A stretch of 64,000 nucleotides of DNA from Helicobacter felistomachi (GCF_030296895.1 NZ_AP028022.1:1673145-1737144); one strand, 5' to 3'. Positions 9,971 through 20,895 are shown, counted from the first letter of the stretch. Notes: a model not told the origin generated them from the letters alone. Translations and numbers: made by a program.

Positions 9971-10841
9971 CGGCTTTAAAAATAGCGTCTAGTAGGTTTT
10001 TGACATACTCCATTTCCTCAAAAGCGATCAAATCGTTTTCTTTCTCTCCCACGCCTAGATATAAAATAGGCAGTTGTAATTCGTATAAAATACTCAAAAT
10101 ACACCCCCCCTTGCTGGTGCCATCTAGCTTCGTCACAATCACCCCATCTAACTCTAAACTCTCGTGAAAAATCTTAGCCTGCTCTAGGGCGGAGCTGCCC
10201 TGCGTGCCGTCTAAAATTAAGATTTTATAGTAGGGGGCGTTGTTTAGTGCCTTGCTACACACCCGAGAGATTTTTAAAAGTTCGTTTTTGAGATTGGTTT
10301 GGTTGTGTAATCTGCCGGCGGTGTCGATGATGATTTGATCCATCCCTCTAGCAATCCCCGCCTCAATGGTGTTGAAAGCGAGCGCGCTAGGATCGCTATT
10401 TTGTCCCGCGCTAATCACCTCTAATTGCAACTTCTCCCCCCAAAGTTGGAGTTGTTTCACGGCTGCGGCTCTAAAGGTGTCCCCCGCGCCTAGCAAGACT
10501 TTTTGTTTGTTTAATAGGTGCTGTTTGGCGAGTTTAGCGATGGTGGTGGTCTTGCCCGCCCCATTGACCCCCAAGATTAAAGAAACTAAGGGCTTGGTGT
10601 CTAAGGGCTTTAAGCGCACTTGGTCGTAGTAACTTTCCTTGCGTAAAAAGCGCATTAAGGCGACTTCTAGGTGATTGCGCTTGATTTGATCGGGCAGGTG
10701 TTCTAAGAGCTTTTCGACTAGATCAAATTGCACATCAAAGCCGATTAAGATTTCCTCCATCTCTTCTTTGCTAAAGGTCGCATCTTTGTTTTTAAGCAAT
10801 GAAGCGACATTTTGGATTGTTTTTTTGAAGAAGTTAAACAT
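9963..10841 (-). CDS. ftsY: Signal recognition particle receptor FtsY
   Basis: GTPase that docks SRP-ribosome complexes at the membrane. I place the start at 10841 (MFNFFKKT), giving 292 aa; a longer open frame reaches 10967 but that extension lies inside the upstream lipoprotein gene. G-domain motifs: [10 protein letters not shown] (about 91-100), DTAGR, and [10 protein letters not shown] near the C-terminus. It has the short N-region typical of epsilonproteobacteria. The ATG shares one base with the upstream stop (TAATG), implying translational coupling. Confidence 0.96.
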   Translation of the reverse strand: MFNFFKKTIQNVASLLKNKDATFSKEEMEEILIGFDVQFDLVEKLLEHLPDQIKRNHLEVALMRFLRKESYYDQVRLKPLDTKPLVSLILGVNGAGKTTTIAKLAKQHLLNKQKVLLGAGDTFRAAAVKQLQLWGEKLQLEVISAGQNSDPSALAFNTIEAGIARGMDQIIIDTAGRLHNQTNLKNELLKISRVCSKALNNAPYYKILILDGTQGSSALEQAKIFHESLELDGVIVTKLDGTSKGGCILSILYELQLPILYLGVGEKENDLIAFEEMEYVKNLLDAIFKADG

Positions 10842-11374
10842 TATTTTTTCTCTGTATCTATTAAATCTTGTAAATCTTTGGCGAGCATTTCCTCCAAAAT
10901 CACACCTCTGTAATTTTGGACCAACTGCCCTTGTTGGTTGTAAAGCAAAAAATAAGGCAAAGGCCATGAAGTGCTTTTCAACGCCACAGCAAAGCGGGCT
11001 TTATCCATGGGGTTAAAGAGTGCAAAATGGGGCTTATGGGCTTTGGTGTAAGCGTCTAATTGTTCTTGAGAGTAAGCCTTGCCCAGCAGGGCCAAAAAGC
11101 GCACGTCTTTAAACTCCGCTTGCAAGTGGTTAAAAAGTGCAATATAGGCGGTGTTTTTGGGGTTTAAATCCAAGACCATGATCAAGGTGGGCATGGGGGT
11201 TTTGTTTAAAACCTCTAAAACCTCATTCACGCTTTTTAATTGCAATTCTTGATGGTTTTGATCCAAAAAGTGCCAAACGGAGGGGGTGCTCTCCTTAGGT
11301 TTTTCTTGACTTTTGGAGTCAGAACACCCCGCAAAGGCCAACAACAGCACCACCACACACACTAAAAAACGCAT
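10841..11374 (-). CDS. Thioredoxin-fold lipoprotein without a CxxC site
   Basis: 177 aa with a lipobox ending LLAFAGC, so C17 would be lipidated. The body resembles a TlpA/thioredoxin-like fold: a strand [11 protein letters not shown] where the active-site helix would follow, then [21 protein letters not shown], which matches the cis-proline strand of thioredoxin-like proteins. There is no CxxC, so it cannot be a disulfide oxidoreductase of the usual sort. It lies directly upstream of ftsY, as a hypothetical gene does in H. pylori. Function unknown. Confidence 0.75.
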   Translation of the reverse strand: MRFLVCVVVLLLAFAGCSDSKSQEKPKESTPSVWHFLDQNHQELQLKSVNEVLEVLNKTPMPTLIMVLDLNPKNTAYIALFNHLQAEFKDVRFLALLGKAYSQEQLDAYTKAHKPHFALFNPMDKARFAVALKSTSWPLPYFLLYNQQGQLVQNYRGVILEEMLAKDLQDLIDTEKK

Positions 11375-11375
11375 G

Positions 11376-13268
11376 CTAGACCTTGAACTTTGCCAATTCT
11401 TGATCGAGCACCTGGGCGACCTCGTTTAAGGACTGACTGGCTTTGCCTACATCCTGCACGCTTTGGTGGTTGAGCACGGCTAGGCGGTTGATCTCTTGGA
11501 TGCTTTGTACAATCATTTTTGTGGTATCGGCCACACCTTTAAACTCGTGCACCGCTTGGCTGGTAGCTCCGATCACGCCTTGGATGTTCTCCACATTGGA
11601 GTCGACCATCTTTTGCAAAGAGTGTGTGAGCTCAGAGGTCTTGAGAATGTCTTGAGCATTGGTGTGTAAATCGTGGCTGATGGTGCCCACGCTTTGCACC
11701 ACTTCATTAATGGCACTGGCGATCTCAGCTAGGCTGCTTTGGGTTTTTTCGGCAAGCTTACGCACTTCATCGGCCACCACCGCAAAGCCCCGTCCATGCT
11801 CGCCCGCCCGCGCCGCTTCGATCGCCGCATTGAGGGCTAATAAATTTGTTTGTCCGGCAATGTCTGAAATCAAAGTTAAAACAGATTTAATGTTCTCGGT
11901 GTTCTTGGAGGCTTCATCTAAGCGGTTAGAAAATTCCATGCCCAACTTGGCTTTGTTGGCTAAATTCTCGTTGAAGGACTGGATCTGCGTGCGGATTTCC
12001 TTTAAAGTGCTGTCGGTTTGTAAGATGTTTTGGTTATTTTTATCTGCATCCTCCACTCCCCTTAAAATATTGCTAATGATGTTATCCCCATTTTCTAAGG
12101 CGGTGTGGATGAGGTTTTTACCTTCTTGGGTGTGTTGCTCGACATCGTTCACGCTTGTGTAAAGGGCGTTGGCAATTTGGTGATTCTGCGCACCCAACTC
12201 TTTTATTTTAGACACCATGCCCTGTATCTTTTCAAGCAAAAGGTTAATGTTAGAAGAGATAGTGGCGATTTCATCTGTACCCCTAACCTGTAAACGCTTG
12301 GTTAAGTCTCCATTGTCAGACACTAACTGCACGATTAAATCGCGTAGTTGGATGAGGGGGCGGCACAAAACCTCAATCACCCCAAAGAGAATAAAAGGCA
12401 CTCCAATGAGCGCGATCACAGAAATGGTGAACATCATGGTTTGGACACCATGTAGGTTCTTAAGGACATCCTTTTTGAAGACAACAGAAACCACTTTCCA
12501 ACCTAAGCTGTCAATCGTGCTGTAAACATAGAATTTCACCCCTTCCTTGCTGTTCCTTTTAATGAAACCAGAGGAAGTGGTTAAAATTTGCCGGCGCAAT
12601 TCCTGGTCGTTGGCGTGATACTTACTGCCCTCTTGGTAAACTGACGATCCCAACACAACCCCATTGGCATCCAAGAGATGCACCCTTTGTTTTTTAAAAT
12701 AAGTCGCGATGACGGATTCTAAAAGGCTATCCAAATCAATATCTAGAGCCAACACTCCCTTAAACACCCCCTTTTGTTTCAAGGCTAAAGAATAAGTAAC
12801 AATGGTCTTTTTTGTATAAGCGTCTATATAGGGTTGAGAAATGGAGATACCCGGAGTGGTTTTGGCATTTTGGTACCAACTGCGCACCCTTGGGTCGTAC
12901 CCAGCGGGTTCCTTGCCTTGTAATTTAAAGATGCGCCCATCCTCAAAAGCCATATAAATGTCGGCTGAATTTATATTGTCACTTACAAATTCTAAAATTT
13001 GTTTCACGCGTTCCATGTCATTTAAGGGAATCTTTTCAAAGGAGAGAGCTGTCCGCCTTAAAACGGAGCGGGTGTTGTGATCCCACTCTTTAATCGTGGA
13101 AGATAAAACATTGACCGCAGTTTTGAGTGAGGCTTGTGCTTGTTGGGTTAAGTTATTGCGGATCTTCACCCCGATGATCACGATGGTGGTGCCAAACACC
13201 AAAATAAGCAACACCGCCAACGCCAAAACAATCTTTGTCTTAAACCCTAGCTTCACATGCAAATTCAT
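11376..13268 (-). CDS. Methyl-accepting chemotaxis protein with dCache sensor domain
   Basis: Chemoreceptor, 630 aa from the ATG at 13268 (GGAG ribosome site 6-9 bp upstream; the open frame extends to 13325). Transmembrane helix at about 11-33, then a periplasmic double-Cache domain with the ligand-pocket pattern [12 protein letters not shown]...[14 protein letters not shown], a second helix (about 280-305), a HAMP domain, and the cytoplasmic signalling hairpin whose tip is [19 protein letters not shown]. Architecture matches the TlpA/TlpC class of H. pylori receptors; the ligand cannot be read from sequence. The stop is 1 bp before the lipoprotein start. Confidence 0.93.
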   Translation of the reverse strand: MNLHVKLGFKTKIVLALAVLLILVFGTTIVIIGVKIRNNLTQQAQASLKTAVNVLSSTIKEWDHNTRSVLRRTALSFEKIPLNDMERVKQILEFVSDNINSADIYMAFEDGRIFKLQGKEPAGYDPRVRSWYQNAKTTPGISISQPYIDAYTKKTIVTYSLALKQKGVFKGVLALDIDLDSLLESVIATYFKKQRVHLLDANGVVLGSSVYQEGSKYHANDQELRRQILTTSSGFIKRNSKEGVKFYVYSTIDSLGWKVVSVVFKKDVLKNLHGVQTMMFTISVIALIGVPFILFGVIEVLCRPLIQLRDLIVQLVSDNGDLTKRLQVRGTDEIATISSNINLLLEKIQGMVSKIKELGAQNHQIANALYTSVNDVEQHTQEGKNLIHTALENGDNIISNILRGVEDADKNNQNILQTDSTLKEIRTQIQSFNENLANKAKLGMEFSNRLDEASKNTENIKSVLTLISDIAGQTNLLALNAAIEAARAGEHGRGFAVVADEVRKLAEKTQSSLAEIASAINEVVQSVGTISHDLHTNAQDILKTSELTHSLQKMVDSNVENIQGVIGATSQAVHEFKGVADTTKMIVQSIQEINRLAVLNHQSVQDVGKASQSLNEVAQVLDQELAKFKV

Positions 13269-13351
13269 AAACACTCCACATCTTGCTACAAAAGCCAAAA
13301 CTTCATTATAACGCAAATCACGCAAATTAGCCTTTCTTTGGAGCAGAGCGT

Positions 13352-13885
13352 CTAGGCCAACAAATGCCCCATGTGTTTAAACTGCCACACGCAAGCATAG
13401 GGCTTAAAAAACTCTAACGCCTCTTTGGGCTCTAAGAGCGGATCGGCTAAACCCAAAAACACCTCTACCACCACGCCCTTACTTTGCAAAAACGCCAATT
13501 TTTGGGGGTCTAGGGGGGTGTAGAGCAAATCCTCTAAATCTTCAGCACTGCCTGAATGCGTGTAGCCCTCTAGGCTTGAGTCTTGTTGTAACAAATCCAC
13601 CCATCCAATATTTTTAAAAAAGGTTTGCATATAGTTTTGGGGGTCTTTTTTGTAACTTAAGACTTGTAAGCGCTTAAAGGCGGCGGGTTTGAGTGCCAGC
13701 ATGCAAGGCGAGATCAGCATTAACCTTTGCACTCTACGCCCTGCCTGCACTTGCTTGTAAGCGTGCTCTAAAGCTTTAAGCGCGCCATAGCTAAAGCCCG
13801 CAATGTCATAAACCCCGCCATCCTTTAAAATCCACGCAAATAACACACTCTCCCCCCTAAAGCCAAAGCCGCTAAAATACAACAT
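13352..13885 (-). CDS. bioV: Pimeloyl-ACP methyl ester esterase BioV
   Basis: Small alpha/beta-hydrolase that releases pimeloyl-ACP in Helicobacter biotin synthesis (the role of BioH elsewhere). 177 aa from the ATG at 13885, whose A is the last base of the upstream TGA (TGATG). Nucleophile elbow GFSYG with S32; an acid in GLADPLLEP (about 149-157) and a C-terminal histidine in FKHMGHLL complete the likely triad. The motifs [34 protein letters not shown] and the end [11 protein letters not shown] match H. pylori BioV as I recall it. No other bio gene is in the window. Confidence 0.85.
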   Translation of the reverse strand: MLYFSGFGFRGESVLFAWILKDGGVYDIAGFSYGALKALEHAYKQVQAGRRVQRLMLISPCMLALKPAAFKRLQVLSYKKDPQNYMQTFFKNIGWVDLLQQDSSLEGYTHSGSAEDLEDLLYTPLDPQKLAFLQSKGVVVEVFLGLADPLLEPKEALEFFKPYACVWQFKHMGHLLA

Positions 13886-15546
13886 CACACAAACGAGCGC
13901 AAAATCTCTTGGATTTGGGCTTTGCTTAACTTCTCTTTGTCTAGCAGGGCTTGTGCCATCGCCTGCACCTGTGCCTTGAAGTTGCCTAAAAACTCTCGTT
14001 GCTCCGCGTAAAGTGTGCCAAGAAGTGCCTCTACATCTGCCCGATCCCCGATGAACTTATGCCCCATGCCATACTCTTCGCACATCTTTTTTGCAGTTTC
14101 TAGGGCCTGCTTTAAATCGTCTTTAGCCAAAGTGTAGCTTTCTTTAAAGAACAAATCCAACACAATCATCCCACTTAAATGCACCTTAATGCTGTTATTC
14201 ATCTCACTCTTGCTTAAAATGCGCCGATCGCTTGCCATCAAAAACTCCCCCACCAAGAGCACCTTATCAAACTCCACCTCCAACCAATATGCGCTAAGGG
14301 CCTTCGCGCTTTGATAAAGGGCGTATAAATTCTTTTCCTGTTCGCTCAAAGTTACATTTTTCTTTTTGCCAAAGGCGATTTTGTCTTTCACCTCTAAAAT
14401 GTCTTTCATGCTAATTTGCGCCGCGTTGCGCCTTAGGGCATTGAGTGCGCTCTCATTGACTAAAGAAGAGAGCATCGCCCCGCTAAAGCCCACGCAAATT
14501 TTTGCCACCTCCAAACAATCTAAATTGTGCTGCTTGTCCTGCAAATAAGACTCTAAAATCTGTATACGCTCCTCTAAGTCGGGCAGAGAGATAAAAATGC
14601 GCCGATCAAAGCGCCCGCTTCTTAAAAGTGCCTCGTCCATCACATCAATTTTATTCGTAGCCCCGATCACGATCACCTGAGAGCTTTCCTCAAAGCCGTC
14701 CATCTCGGTTAAAAGCTGGTTGAGCGTGGCTTCTCTTTCATCGTTGCGCTGGTGTCCTCTGGCCTTTCCCACCGCATCGATCTCGTCAATAAACACAATG
14801 GACGGGCTAAAGGCTTTCGCCTTAGCAAAGAGTTCACGCACCCTTTTAGCCCCCACGCCTACATAAATCTGCACGAATGCGCTTCCGCTGTGGTAGAAAA
14901 AAGGCACCTTTGCCTCCGCAGCTAGGGCCTTGGCGATCATCGTCTTACCCACCCCCGGGGGACCTACCAGCAATACCCCCTTAGGCAACTTGATTTTTAA
15001 ATCTTGATATTTTTTGGGGTTTTTCAAGTAATCTACAATTTCATACAATTCCTCTTTCACCTCTTTCGTGCCGGCCACATCTTTGAAACGCACGCTGGGA
15101 AGCGTGGCATGTAGGGTGGGCATGGGCGCGCTTGGGCGCGCTTGGGCGGCATCCATGGAGGGTTGCAGCAACGCCTTTTTACTCCACGCAAGACGCAAGA
15201 TCACCGCCAGCAGCACCAAAAAGAAAAAGATGATCACGACATTTAAGAGTTGTTGGGTGGTGTTGTCCTCAGCCAACACCTCAATGGGGATATTCGTGGG
15301 AAATTGCATCGAGTCGGTCCAGCCCAAACGGGCGGTTTTGTAGATTTTAAAACGGGTTTTTAGGTAAATGTAGCGGCTGTCAATTTTAATGCTTTGGATT
15401 TTTTCACTACGTAGCAGGGCGTTAAAATCTTGGATACTCACAAGCCTTGTGGGTTCTCTAAAAAAGAGAAACACCACAAAGACCACCCCCACCAAGAGCG
15501 CAAGGCCGCCAATGATCGCCTTGTTATAGCGCCGCAATGTTGGCAT
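13885..15546 (-). CDS. FtsH-like AAA ATPase lacking the zinc-protease motif
   Basis: 553 aa, FtsH-like throughout: two N-terminal membrane segments (about 10-30 and 103-120), Walker A GPPGVGKT (about 195-202), Walker [13 protein letters not shown], second region of homology [20 protein letters not shown], and a C-terminal helical domain. Where FtsH has HEAGH, this protein has QSAKA (in LYQSAKALS, about 411-418), so both zinc histidines and the catalytic glutamate are gone. The frame is clean, so this looks like a maintained pseudo-protease, as in H. pylori HP0286. Its start overlaps mtaB by 23 bp and its stop is coupled to bioV. Confidence 0.9.
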   Translation of the reverse strand: MPTLRRYNKAIIGGLALLVGVVFVVFLFFREPTRLVSIQDFNALLRSEKIQSIKIDSRYIYLKTRFKIYKTARLGWTDSMQFPTNIPIEVLAEDNTTQQLLNVVIIFFFLVLLAVILRLAWSKKALLQPSMDAAQARPSAPMPTLHATLPSVRFKDVAGTKEVKEELYEIVDYLKNPKKYQDLKIKLPKGVLLVGPPGVGKTMIAKALAAEAKVPFFYHSGSAFVQIYVGVGAKRVRELFAKAKAFSPSIVFIDEIDAVGKARGHQRNDEREATLNQLLTEMDGFEESSQVIVIGATNKIDVMDEALLRSGRFDRRIFISLPDLEERIQILESYLQDKQHNLDCLEVAKICVGFSGAMLSSLVNESALNALRRNAAQISMKDILEVKDKIAFGKKKNVTLSEQEKNLYALYQSAKALSAYWLEVEFDKVLLVGEFLMASDRRILSKSEMNNSIKVHLSGMIVLDLFFKESYTLAKDDLKQALETAKKMCEEYGMGHKFIGDRADVEALLGTLYAEQREFLGNFKAQVQAMAQALLDKEKLSKAQIQEILRSFV

Positions 15547-16771
15547 CACGCTCCACCTCGTAATCGTTTAAAACCACCCACTGCCCGCGCAAATCCTCTT
15601 GTGAATTTAAGCGCACAGGGTTAAAGAATTGATCGTGCCCCACATACACCCCCTCCTTAAGCCCCTCCACCAGTACCTCTAACGCCACACCCTGTGTCTT
15701 TAAATTTTGCCTAAAGGCGAGGTTGTTTGCTTGTACGCGCTCTTTGATTTGCTTTAGGCGGGCTTTGGCAATGTTGCCCCTTACTCTGTTTGGCATTTTG
15801 CTTGAAGGCGTGCCATCGCGCACGCTGTAGATGAAGGGGTGGATGTGGGTTAGGGGGAGTTGTTTGAAGTTTTCTAGCGCCTCTTGCCAAATGTTTTCGT
15901 CTTCGTGGGGGTGTCCCACGATAAAATCCGTGCCGATGGCAAAGCCCTTGCGCGCCACCTTTTGTAAAAGGGCTAAATCGCTGTGGGTGCGGTTGCGCCG
16001 GCGCATCCAGCGCAGCATCGTGTCGTGGCTGTGTTGCAGCGCGATGTGTAAATGCCGCTCTAAAATGGGGTGATCTAAGAGCTCTAAAAACTCCGCGTCC
16101 ATTTGAGCGGGTTCTAGACTACCGATTCTCACCCGCTTTATGGGGGTTTTGGCAATCTCTTTGATGAGCTTAGCTAGGCTATCGCCTCGATCGAGCCCAA
16201 AACTGCCGACATTCGTGCCCGTTAAAACCACCTCTAAAACCCCACTCTCTGCGAGCAAATGGATTTGCTTTAAAATGTGTGTGCGCTCTAAGCTGCGCGA
16301 TTTGCCCCTAACTTGGGGGATGATGCAATAACTGCACCTAAAATCGCAACCCTCTTGGATTTTGACAAAGGCTCTAGTTTTACCCACAAAGCTTGTTAAA
16401 AGCGTGCTCTCTAGCTCTTGCTGTTTGTCCTCGTAAAAAAACCCCTCTTGGCGTAAAAGGCGGTTGATTTGCGCCTTGTGGTCGTGCCCGAACACCCCGC
16501 TCACTTGTTTGGTCTCTAAGAGTTTGCGCCCCTCTTTGTTCGCCCCGCAGCCGGTGAAATAGACCTTTTTATCCAAAGTGTGCATTTTTTTCGCATAAGC
16601 CCTTGCGCTGTAGTCAGCATCGTTGGTAACGGTGCAAGAGTTTAAAACCACAATATCCGCCTCCTCCTCGCAAGCGGTGTTTTCAAAGTCCTTTAAGTGC
16701 GCCAACATAACCTGTGTGTCAAATAAATTGGTGCGGCAACCGAAGGTTTTAAAATAAACTTTTTGTTTCAT
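15524..16771 (-). CDS. mtaB: tRNA t6A37 methylthiotransferase MtaB
   Basis: Radical-SAM enzyme that adds a methylthio group to t6A37 of ANN-decoding tRNAs. 415 aa. N-terminal UPF0004/MTTase domain with the cysteines of FGCRTN, NSCTVT and FTGCGANKEG; radical-SAM cluster motif CDFRCSYC followed by IIPQVRGKSRS, the family hallmark; C-terminal TRAM-like segment. It matches the e/MtaB branch rather than MiaB. The start overlaps the end of the MscS gene by 4 bp and the gene sits in the mscS-mtaB-FtsH-like-bioV run, the same arrangement as H. pylori HP0284-HP0286. Confidence 0.93.
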   Translation of the reverse strand: MKQKVYFKTFGCRTNLFDTQVMLAHLKDFENTACEEEADIVVLNSCTVTNDADYSARAYAKKMHTLDKKVYFTGCGANKEGRKLLETKQVSGVFGHDHKAQINRLLRQEGFFYEDKQQELESTLLTSFVGKTRAFVKIQEGCDFRCSYCIIPQVRGKSRSLERTHILKQIHLLAESGVLEVVLTGTNVGSFGLDRGDSLAKLIKEIAKTPIKRVRIGSLEPAQMDAEFLELLDHPILERHLHIALQHSHDTMLRWMRRRNRTHSDLALLQKVARKGFAIGTDFIVGHPHEDENIWQEALENFKQLPLTHIHPFIYSVRDGTPSSKMPNRVRGNIAKARLKQIKERVQANNLAFRQNLKTQGVALEVLVEGLKEGVYVGHDQFFNPVRLNSQEDLRGQWVVLNDYEVERDANIAAL

Positions 16772-18441
16772 AGGCGTAATTCCTTGTTCTCAAACACGCT
16801 GTTTTTGTTCCCAAACCCATCACCCTCGCTTTGCACGAACTTGGTCGTGCTGTAGGCGATGAAAATGTCGGGTTCTTTTAAAAGTGCCTCGATAATATCA
16901 CCAGAAATCTTAGATTTCAGCGCAAGCGTGGCGTAAGAGTTGGTTTGGTACCACACGCTGATGTGGATGCCCTCTTGCTCTAGGACCATAAACACCCGTG
17001 GGTTGGCACTCGTGTTGCGTAGGGAGTATTTGGTGCGCATGTTGTTCATTTGCTTGTAGGTCATTTCGGTGTATTGCTTGGCTTGGGTGTTGGCGATGTC
17101 TAGGGCGATTTGCATGGCTTTTTTGTAGTTGGAATCAAAAGTAACGCAAAAGACGATCCCATCCCAAACGGTCTTCATGCCAAAGTGGCTGTAATTGCAA
17201 AGCAAATTGCTAAAAATGTAGTTATTGGGGACAAAAATGATGCGCCCCGCCCGGCACTCGTTGTTTTTGTAGCTGGTGAGCGTGACATCCTCTAAAATCG
17301 TGGTGTAAAGGGCGGAGATGTCGAGCACATCGCCCACATAGGCGTGCCCGTCTTTCACCACCTTGATGCGATCGCCCACATGGATATTGCCCTCAATCAA
17401 AATCATAAACCATCCCAGCACACTCATGAATAAATCGCGCATGGCAATGGCGATCCCGGCACTGGCAAAGCCTAGCACCGTTACAAGGTAGGACACATTT
17501 TCTAAGTAAGCAAAAAGAAAGATCAACACCACCACATTGGCGTTGACAAAGTTGATCGCCTTGTTGATCGTGTAGGCACGCTCGTTGCTGTGGATGTATT
17601 TGTGGCTGATCACTTTAAGTACCCACGCTAAAACGATGCTGACAAGGGCGATTAGAACCACATAAATCAGTTTAAAAATTTGGTCCTTGATTTGGGATTT
17701 AATGTTGGATTCTGCCTCTTCAATGTCCTTAGCATAGACATCCATGCTCGTTTTTAAAAGGTTTTGTGCCCCTTGCAATTCAATTTTTTTCACCTGTTCT
17801 TGATAAATTTTCTTGGCTAAGTTCTCGGGCACTTCTTGTCCGCTTTCCCTTTGTAACTTCTCTAGCTGTATCAGCACCTCTAACTCTTGATTAATCAAGT
17901 CCAGCACTTCGCGCAAGCTCTTTTTGTGGTGCTTCATTGTGGTGTATTTGGCTTTGATTTGCTTGATAAAGGAAATCCCCGTAACAATCGCAATCGGGTT
18001 TGTGATGCTTGGGATATTGGCGATGTTGGGCTTTTCCACCAACTCTTTAAAGGGGTTCATTTTATACTCTTCAAGCAATTCCTCTTGATATCTGAGGGCT
18101 TTTAAGGTGTGGTTTAGAGTGCTGATTTTTAAGGTGTCGCTGTTCTTTTTATTTTTAAGGGATTTGATTTGGCGTTGGATGGCTTGAATCTCTTCATAAA
18201 TCTGCTCGTAACTCTCAAAATTACTGAACTTCTTTAACCAAATATTGTCGCTCGTTTGGATCTTGTGCTCTAAATGCGTGGCTTGTTCTTGTAAGCGTTG
18301 GATTTGTGTGCTCTCTTGCGCTAAAATTAAACCAACACAAGCCCACAACGTCCAAAAAACCCTAAACACACGATCCCCATCAAATGAACTAAAGACATAG
18401 TCTAACACAAGAAACCCACACTTTAGCCACATAAACCCCAC
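16768..18441 (-). CDS. MscS-family mechanosensitive channel
   Basis: 557 aa as drawn. N-terminal hydrophobic stretch RVFWTLWACVGLILAQES is probably a signal sequence, then about 230 residues of charged coiled-coil (EQATHLEHKI, QAIQRQIKSLKNKK), then MscS-type membrane helices (about 250-340) with the pore-lining pattern GFASAGIAIAMRDLF, and the MscS beta-domain (GDRIKV, GDVLDISALYTTIL, FVPNNYIFSNLL). The true start is uncertain: ATGs at 18441 and 18432 lie ahead of the signal, and an in-frame GTG just before FRVFWTLW is also possible. First gene of the four-gene minus-strand run. Confidence 0.88.
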   Translation of the reverse strand: MGFMWLKCGFLVLDYVFSSFDGDRVFRVFWTLWACVGLILAQESTQIQRLQEQATHLEHKIQTSDNIWLKKFSNFESYEQIYEEIQAIQRQIKSLKNKKNSDTLKISTLNHTLKALRYQEELLEEYKMNPFKELVEKPNIANIPSITNPIAIVTGISFIKQIKAKYTTMKHHKKSLREVLDLINQELEVLIQLEKLQRESGQEVPENLAKKIYQEQVKKIELQGAQNLLKTSMDVYAKDIEEAESNIKSQIKDQIFKLIYVVLIALVSIVLAWVLKVISHKYIHSNERAYTINKAINFVNANVVVLIFLFAYLENVSYLVTVLGFASAGIAIAMRDLFMSVLGWFMILIEGNIHVGDRIKVVKDGHAYVGDVLDISALYTTILEDVTLTSYKNNECRAGRIIFVPNNYIFSNLLCNYSHFGMKTVWDGIVFCVTFDSNYKKAMQIALDIANTQAKQYTEMTYKQMNNMRTKYSLRNTSANPRVFMVLEQEGIHISVWYQTNSYATLALKSKISGDIIEALLKEPDIFIAYSTTKFVQSEGDGFGNKNSVFENKELRL

Positions 18442-18448
18442 AATAAAA

Positions 18449-18457
18449 TGCTAAGAT
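18449..18457 (+). promoter_or_regulatory. Extended -10 promoter element
   Basis: TGCTAAGAT fits the extended -10 (TGnTAnnAT) of Helicobacter sigma-80 promoters. It is 18 bp before the ATG at 18475, so the leader is short and contains the ribosome site. Confidence 0.5.
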
Positions 18458-18474
18458 AGAGAGAAAGGCAGGAC

Positions 18475-18939
18475 ATGCAAACCCACTTAAACCAAATGTC
18501 TAAAGTGAAAAAGTGGCTCATCAAATGGAAAACACGCTCTCTTAGCAAGCGCCTTAATGTTTATATCTTGATTTTATCCGTATTGCTCTTCTCAGATCGG
18601 TGCAATTTGCAAGCCCAACTGGAGAAGGCAAAGAGCTATCTTGGGAGTATTTTAAATGCGCGTCTGGCTTTTTGGGTGTTTGAGCGTATTTGTGTTAATG
18701 TGGCGGACTACGCCCTAGACGAGCATTTATACCTGAAAGATCGCATGCGTGTGTTTGAGCTCTTGGTGCAAAATATCCAGCTTTACCACATTGTCCTAGA
18801 CATGTGGGATGATGAAATCTACCAAGACCAACGGGACATCCTTAAAATCGCTGTGCAAAACGCTTACGACAAACGCTACAACCTAGATGCTGAGAGCCAA
18901 AGGGCGTTAAACTACCAAATGCGTTTGTTTAAAAGATGA
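18475..18939 (+). CDS. Hypothetical protein with one N-terminal membrane segment
   Basis: 154 aa, start chosen for the AGGCAGGA ribosome site directly before it. Basic N-terminus (KKWLIKWKTRSLSKRL) followed by one hydrophobic segment (VYILILSVLLFSD, about 29-41), then a soluble helical domain rich in aromatic and acidic residues (VFERICVNVADYALDEHLYL). Resembles a membrane-anchored protein with the bulk on one side. I do not recognise the family. It is transcribed divergently from the MscS gene and has its own extended -10 element. Confidence 0.6.
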   Translation: MQTHLNQMSKVKKWLIKWKTRSLSKRLNVYILILSVLLFSDRCNLQAQLEKAKSYLGSILNARLAFWVFERICVNVADYALDEHLYLKDRMRVFELLVQNIQLYHIVLDMWDDEIYQDQRDILKIAVQNAYDKRYNLDAESQRALNYQMRLFKR

Positions 18940-18948
18940 AGTTAAAAA

Positions 18949-19024
18949 TGGTGGCCACGATTGGACTCGAACCAACGACCACTACCATGTCAAGGTAGTG
19001 CTCTACCAACTGAGCTACGCGACC
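18949..19024 (-). tRNA. tRNA-Val (anticodon GAC)
   Basis: Read on the minus strand: 7-bp acceptor stem GGTCGCG/CGTGGCC with G-U pairs, D-arm TAGCTCAGTTGGTAGAGC, anticodon stem CTACC/GGTAG with loop TTGACAT (anticodon GAC), T-arm with GGTTCGAGTCC, and an encoded CCA end. 76 nt, canonical cloverleaf. Confidence 0.97.
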
Positions 19025-19072
19025 GTAATTCCGTAGGAATTATTTAAAAGGGCTTTCTAATAAAAACGGACA

Positions 19073-19525
19073 TTATACCTTACTTTGTTTGTCTCTTGCC
19101 TTAAAGCTCTTTAAAATGAGCAACCCCACACCCACATCGATCAACACATCAGCAAGGTTAAAAATCGCAAAGTCAAATTTATAGTGCCAATAGACATAGT
19201 CAACCACATGCCCGTGCACAAAGCGATCGAGCACATTCGAAGCCCCCGCCCCCAAGACGAGCCCAAAGGGCAAGGCGTTTTCTTGAAACAACGCCTTTTG
19301 CCGCCACAAAAACATCCCAAGCCCTGCCAGCAGCACCACTTGCAAATACTTCAGCCACACCCCCAAGAAGTGTAGCATGGAAAACGCCACACCTTTATTG
19401 TAGGCAAGCACGATAGAAATCACAGGGCCTTCATAGCGCACGCCATGCAAAATAAACTGCTTGACAATTTGGTCGGTAACAAGGGCAAGCCCAAAGGTGA
19501 GCCAAAATTTGAAGGTGCAAGTCAA
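19073..19525 (-). CDS. lspA: Lipoprotein signal peptidase (signal peptidase II)
   Basis: Membrane aspartyl protease that cleaves lipoprotein signal peptides after diacylglyceryl attachment. 150 aa with four hydrophobic segments. Active-site aspartates lie in the conserved blocks [18 protein letters not shown] and [10 protein letters not shown]. Its start overlaps the end of glmM by 4 bp, as in a glmM-lspA operon. Likely clients in this window are the lipoprotein at 11 kb and HpaA at 50 kb. Confidence 0.96.
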   Translation of the reverse strand: MTCTFKFWLTFGLALVTDQIVKQFILHGVRYEGPVISIVLAYNKGVAFSMLHFLGVWLKYLQVVLLAGLGMFLWRQKALFQENALPFGLVLGAGASNVLDRFVHGHVVDYVYWHYKFDFAIFNLADVLIDVGVGLLILKSFKARDKQSKV

Positions 19526-20856
19526 TTCAAATGCTCTTTAAAAAACGCCTGCAGCTCTTGAACCCGCTTGTCTAAGAGGGTTTGCTGCTCCCCTTCTAGC
19601 AAAATGCGTAAAATGTTTTCGGTGCCTGAGTAGCGGATCAAATGGCGCAAGCCTTCTTGCTCTAAGCTTTTAAGCAACTCTTCAAAACCGGGGATTTGCT
19701 CTAGGGGCTTTTTGTGCTTGACGCGCACATTTTCTAAAATTTGGGGGTGCAGCTCAAAGGGGTTTAGCACCACGCTGCTGGGCTTGTTGTTCTCCAGCAC
19801 GCAGGCAGCCACTTGCAATGCGCTCATGATCCCATCGCCCGTTTTGGCGTAATCGCCAAAGATGACATGCCCGCTTTGCTCTCCCCCGAAGTTGATTTGG
19901 TGTTCTTGCATGCTTTGGCGCACGAGTTTATCACCCACCCCACAGCGCACAAGAGCGATGCCCTGCTTTTCTAAGTAGGCTTGCAGGGCTAGATTGCTCA
20001 TGGTGGTTACCACGATTTGGTTGTGCACCAGCTTTGCCTTTTGTTGTTGGTAGGTGGCTAAGACCCCAATGAGTTTATCCCCGTGCACCACTTCGCCCAA
20101 ATTATCCACCACCACGAGCCGATCCGCATCCCCATCTAAAGCAATGCCTAAATCCGCCCGGTAACGTTTGACCTCTTGGCTGAGTTCTAGGGGATAGAGT
20201 GCGCCACATTGCGCGTTGATATTGCTCCCATTGGGCTCATCGTTGATGACAATCACATCTGCCCCTAGTTCACTAAAGACAATGGGAGCGACCTTATACC
20301 CCGCGCCATTTGCCGTGTCTATGACAATGCGCATGCCCTGCAGACTTAGGTGTTTAGGAAAAGAGTTTTTTAAATGCACGATGTAACGCCCGATCACATC
20401 GTCAATGCGCTTAGAACTGCCGATCGCCACCCCACACTGACAACTGCTCTCAAGCCGCTTCGTGTCGTCAAAGATTTTTTCAATCTCTTCTTCGCTCTGC
20501 CGCTGGAGTTTATCCCCAAAGCGGTCAAAAAACTTAATGCCATTGTCTTCAAAGGGGTTGTGGCTTGCGCTGATCATCACCCCCGCATCGCAACGCATGT
20601 TCTCTGTCAAAAACGCAATGGCAGGGGTGGGCATGGGCCCGATTTGCATCACATCGTAACCCACAGAGGTCAAGGCACTCACAAGGGCATTTTCAATCAT
20701 ATACCCACTCCTGCGTGTGTCCTTACCCACTAAAATTTTATTGCTCGTGGCCTGCTCTTTGAAGTAAAGCCCGGCGGCTAGCCCTAAGCGCATCACAAAC
20801 ATGGGTGTGATCTCCACGCCCGCCTTGCCCCGCACCCCATCTGTGCCAAAAACCAT
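19522..20856 (-). CDS. glmM: Phosphoglucosamine mutase GlmM
   Basis: Converts glucosamine-6-phosphate to glucosamine-1-phosphate for peptidoglycan and LPS precursors (formerly ureC in H. pylori). 444 aa. Catalytic phosphoserine loop ISASHNP with S98; metal-binding loop DGDADR; sugar-binding GGEQSGH; phosphate-binding [11 protein letters not shown] near the C-terminus. Full length with no lesions. Confidence 0.97.
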   Translation of the reverse strand: MVFGTDGVRGKAGVEITPMFVMRLGLAAGLYFKEQATSNKILVGKDTRRSGYMIENALVSALTSVGYDVMQIGPMPTPAIAFLTENMRCDAGVMISASHNPFEDNGIKFFDRFGDKLQRQSEEEIEKIFDDTKRLESSCQCGVAIGSSKRIDDVIGRYIVHLKNSFPKHLSLQGMRIVIDTANGAGYKVAPIVFSELGADVIVINDEPNGSNINAQCGALYPLELSQEVKRYRADLGIALDGDADRLVVVDNLGEVVHGDKLIGVLATYQQQKAKLVHNQIVVTTMSNLALQAYLEKQGIALVRCGVGDKLVRQSMQEHQINFGGEQSGHVIFGDYAKTGDGIMSALQVAACVLENNKPSSVVLNPFELHPQILENVRVKHKKPLEQIPGFEELLKSLEQEGLRHLIRYSGTENILRILLEGEQQTLLDKRVQELQAFFKEHLN

Positions 20857-20895
20857 GCCTTGTCCTATTTAATCAGTCTTTAATGCTTTTTTAGA

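Noticed and set aside
13885..15546. FtsH-like gene as a pseudogene
   Set aside because: The frame is intact over 553 codons and only the protease motif differs, which fits a pseudo-enzyme, not decay.
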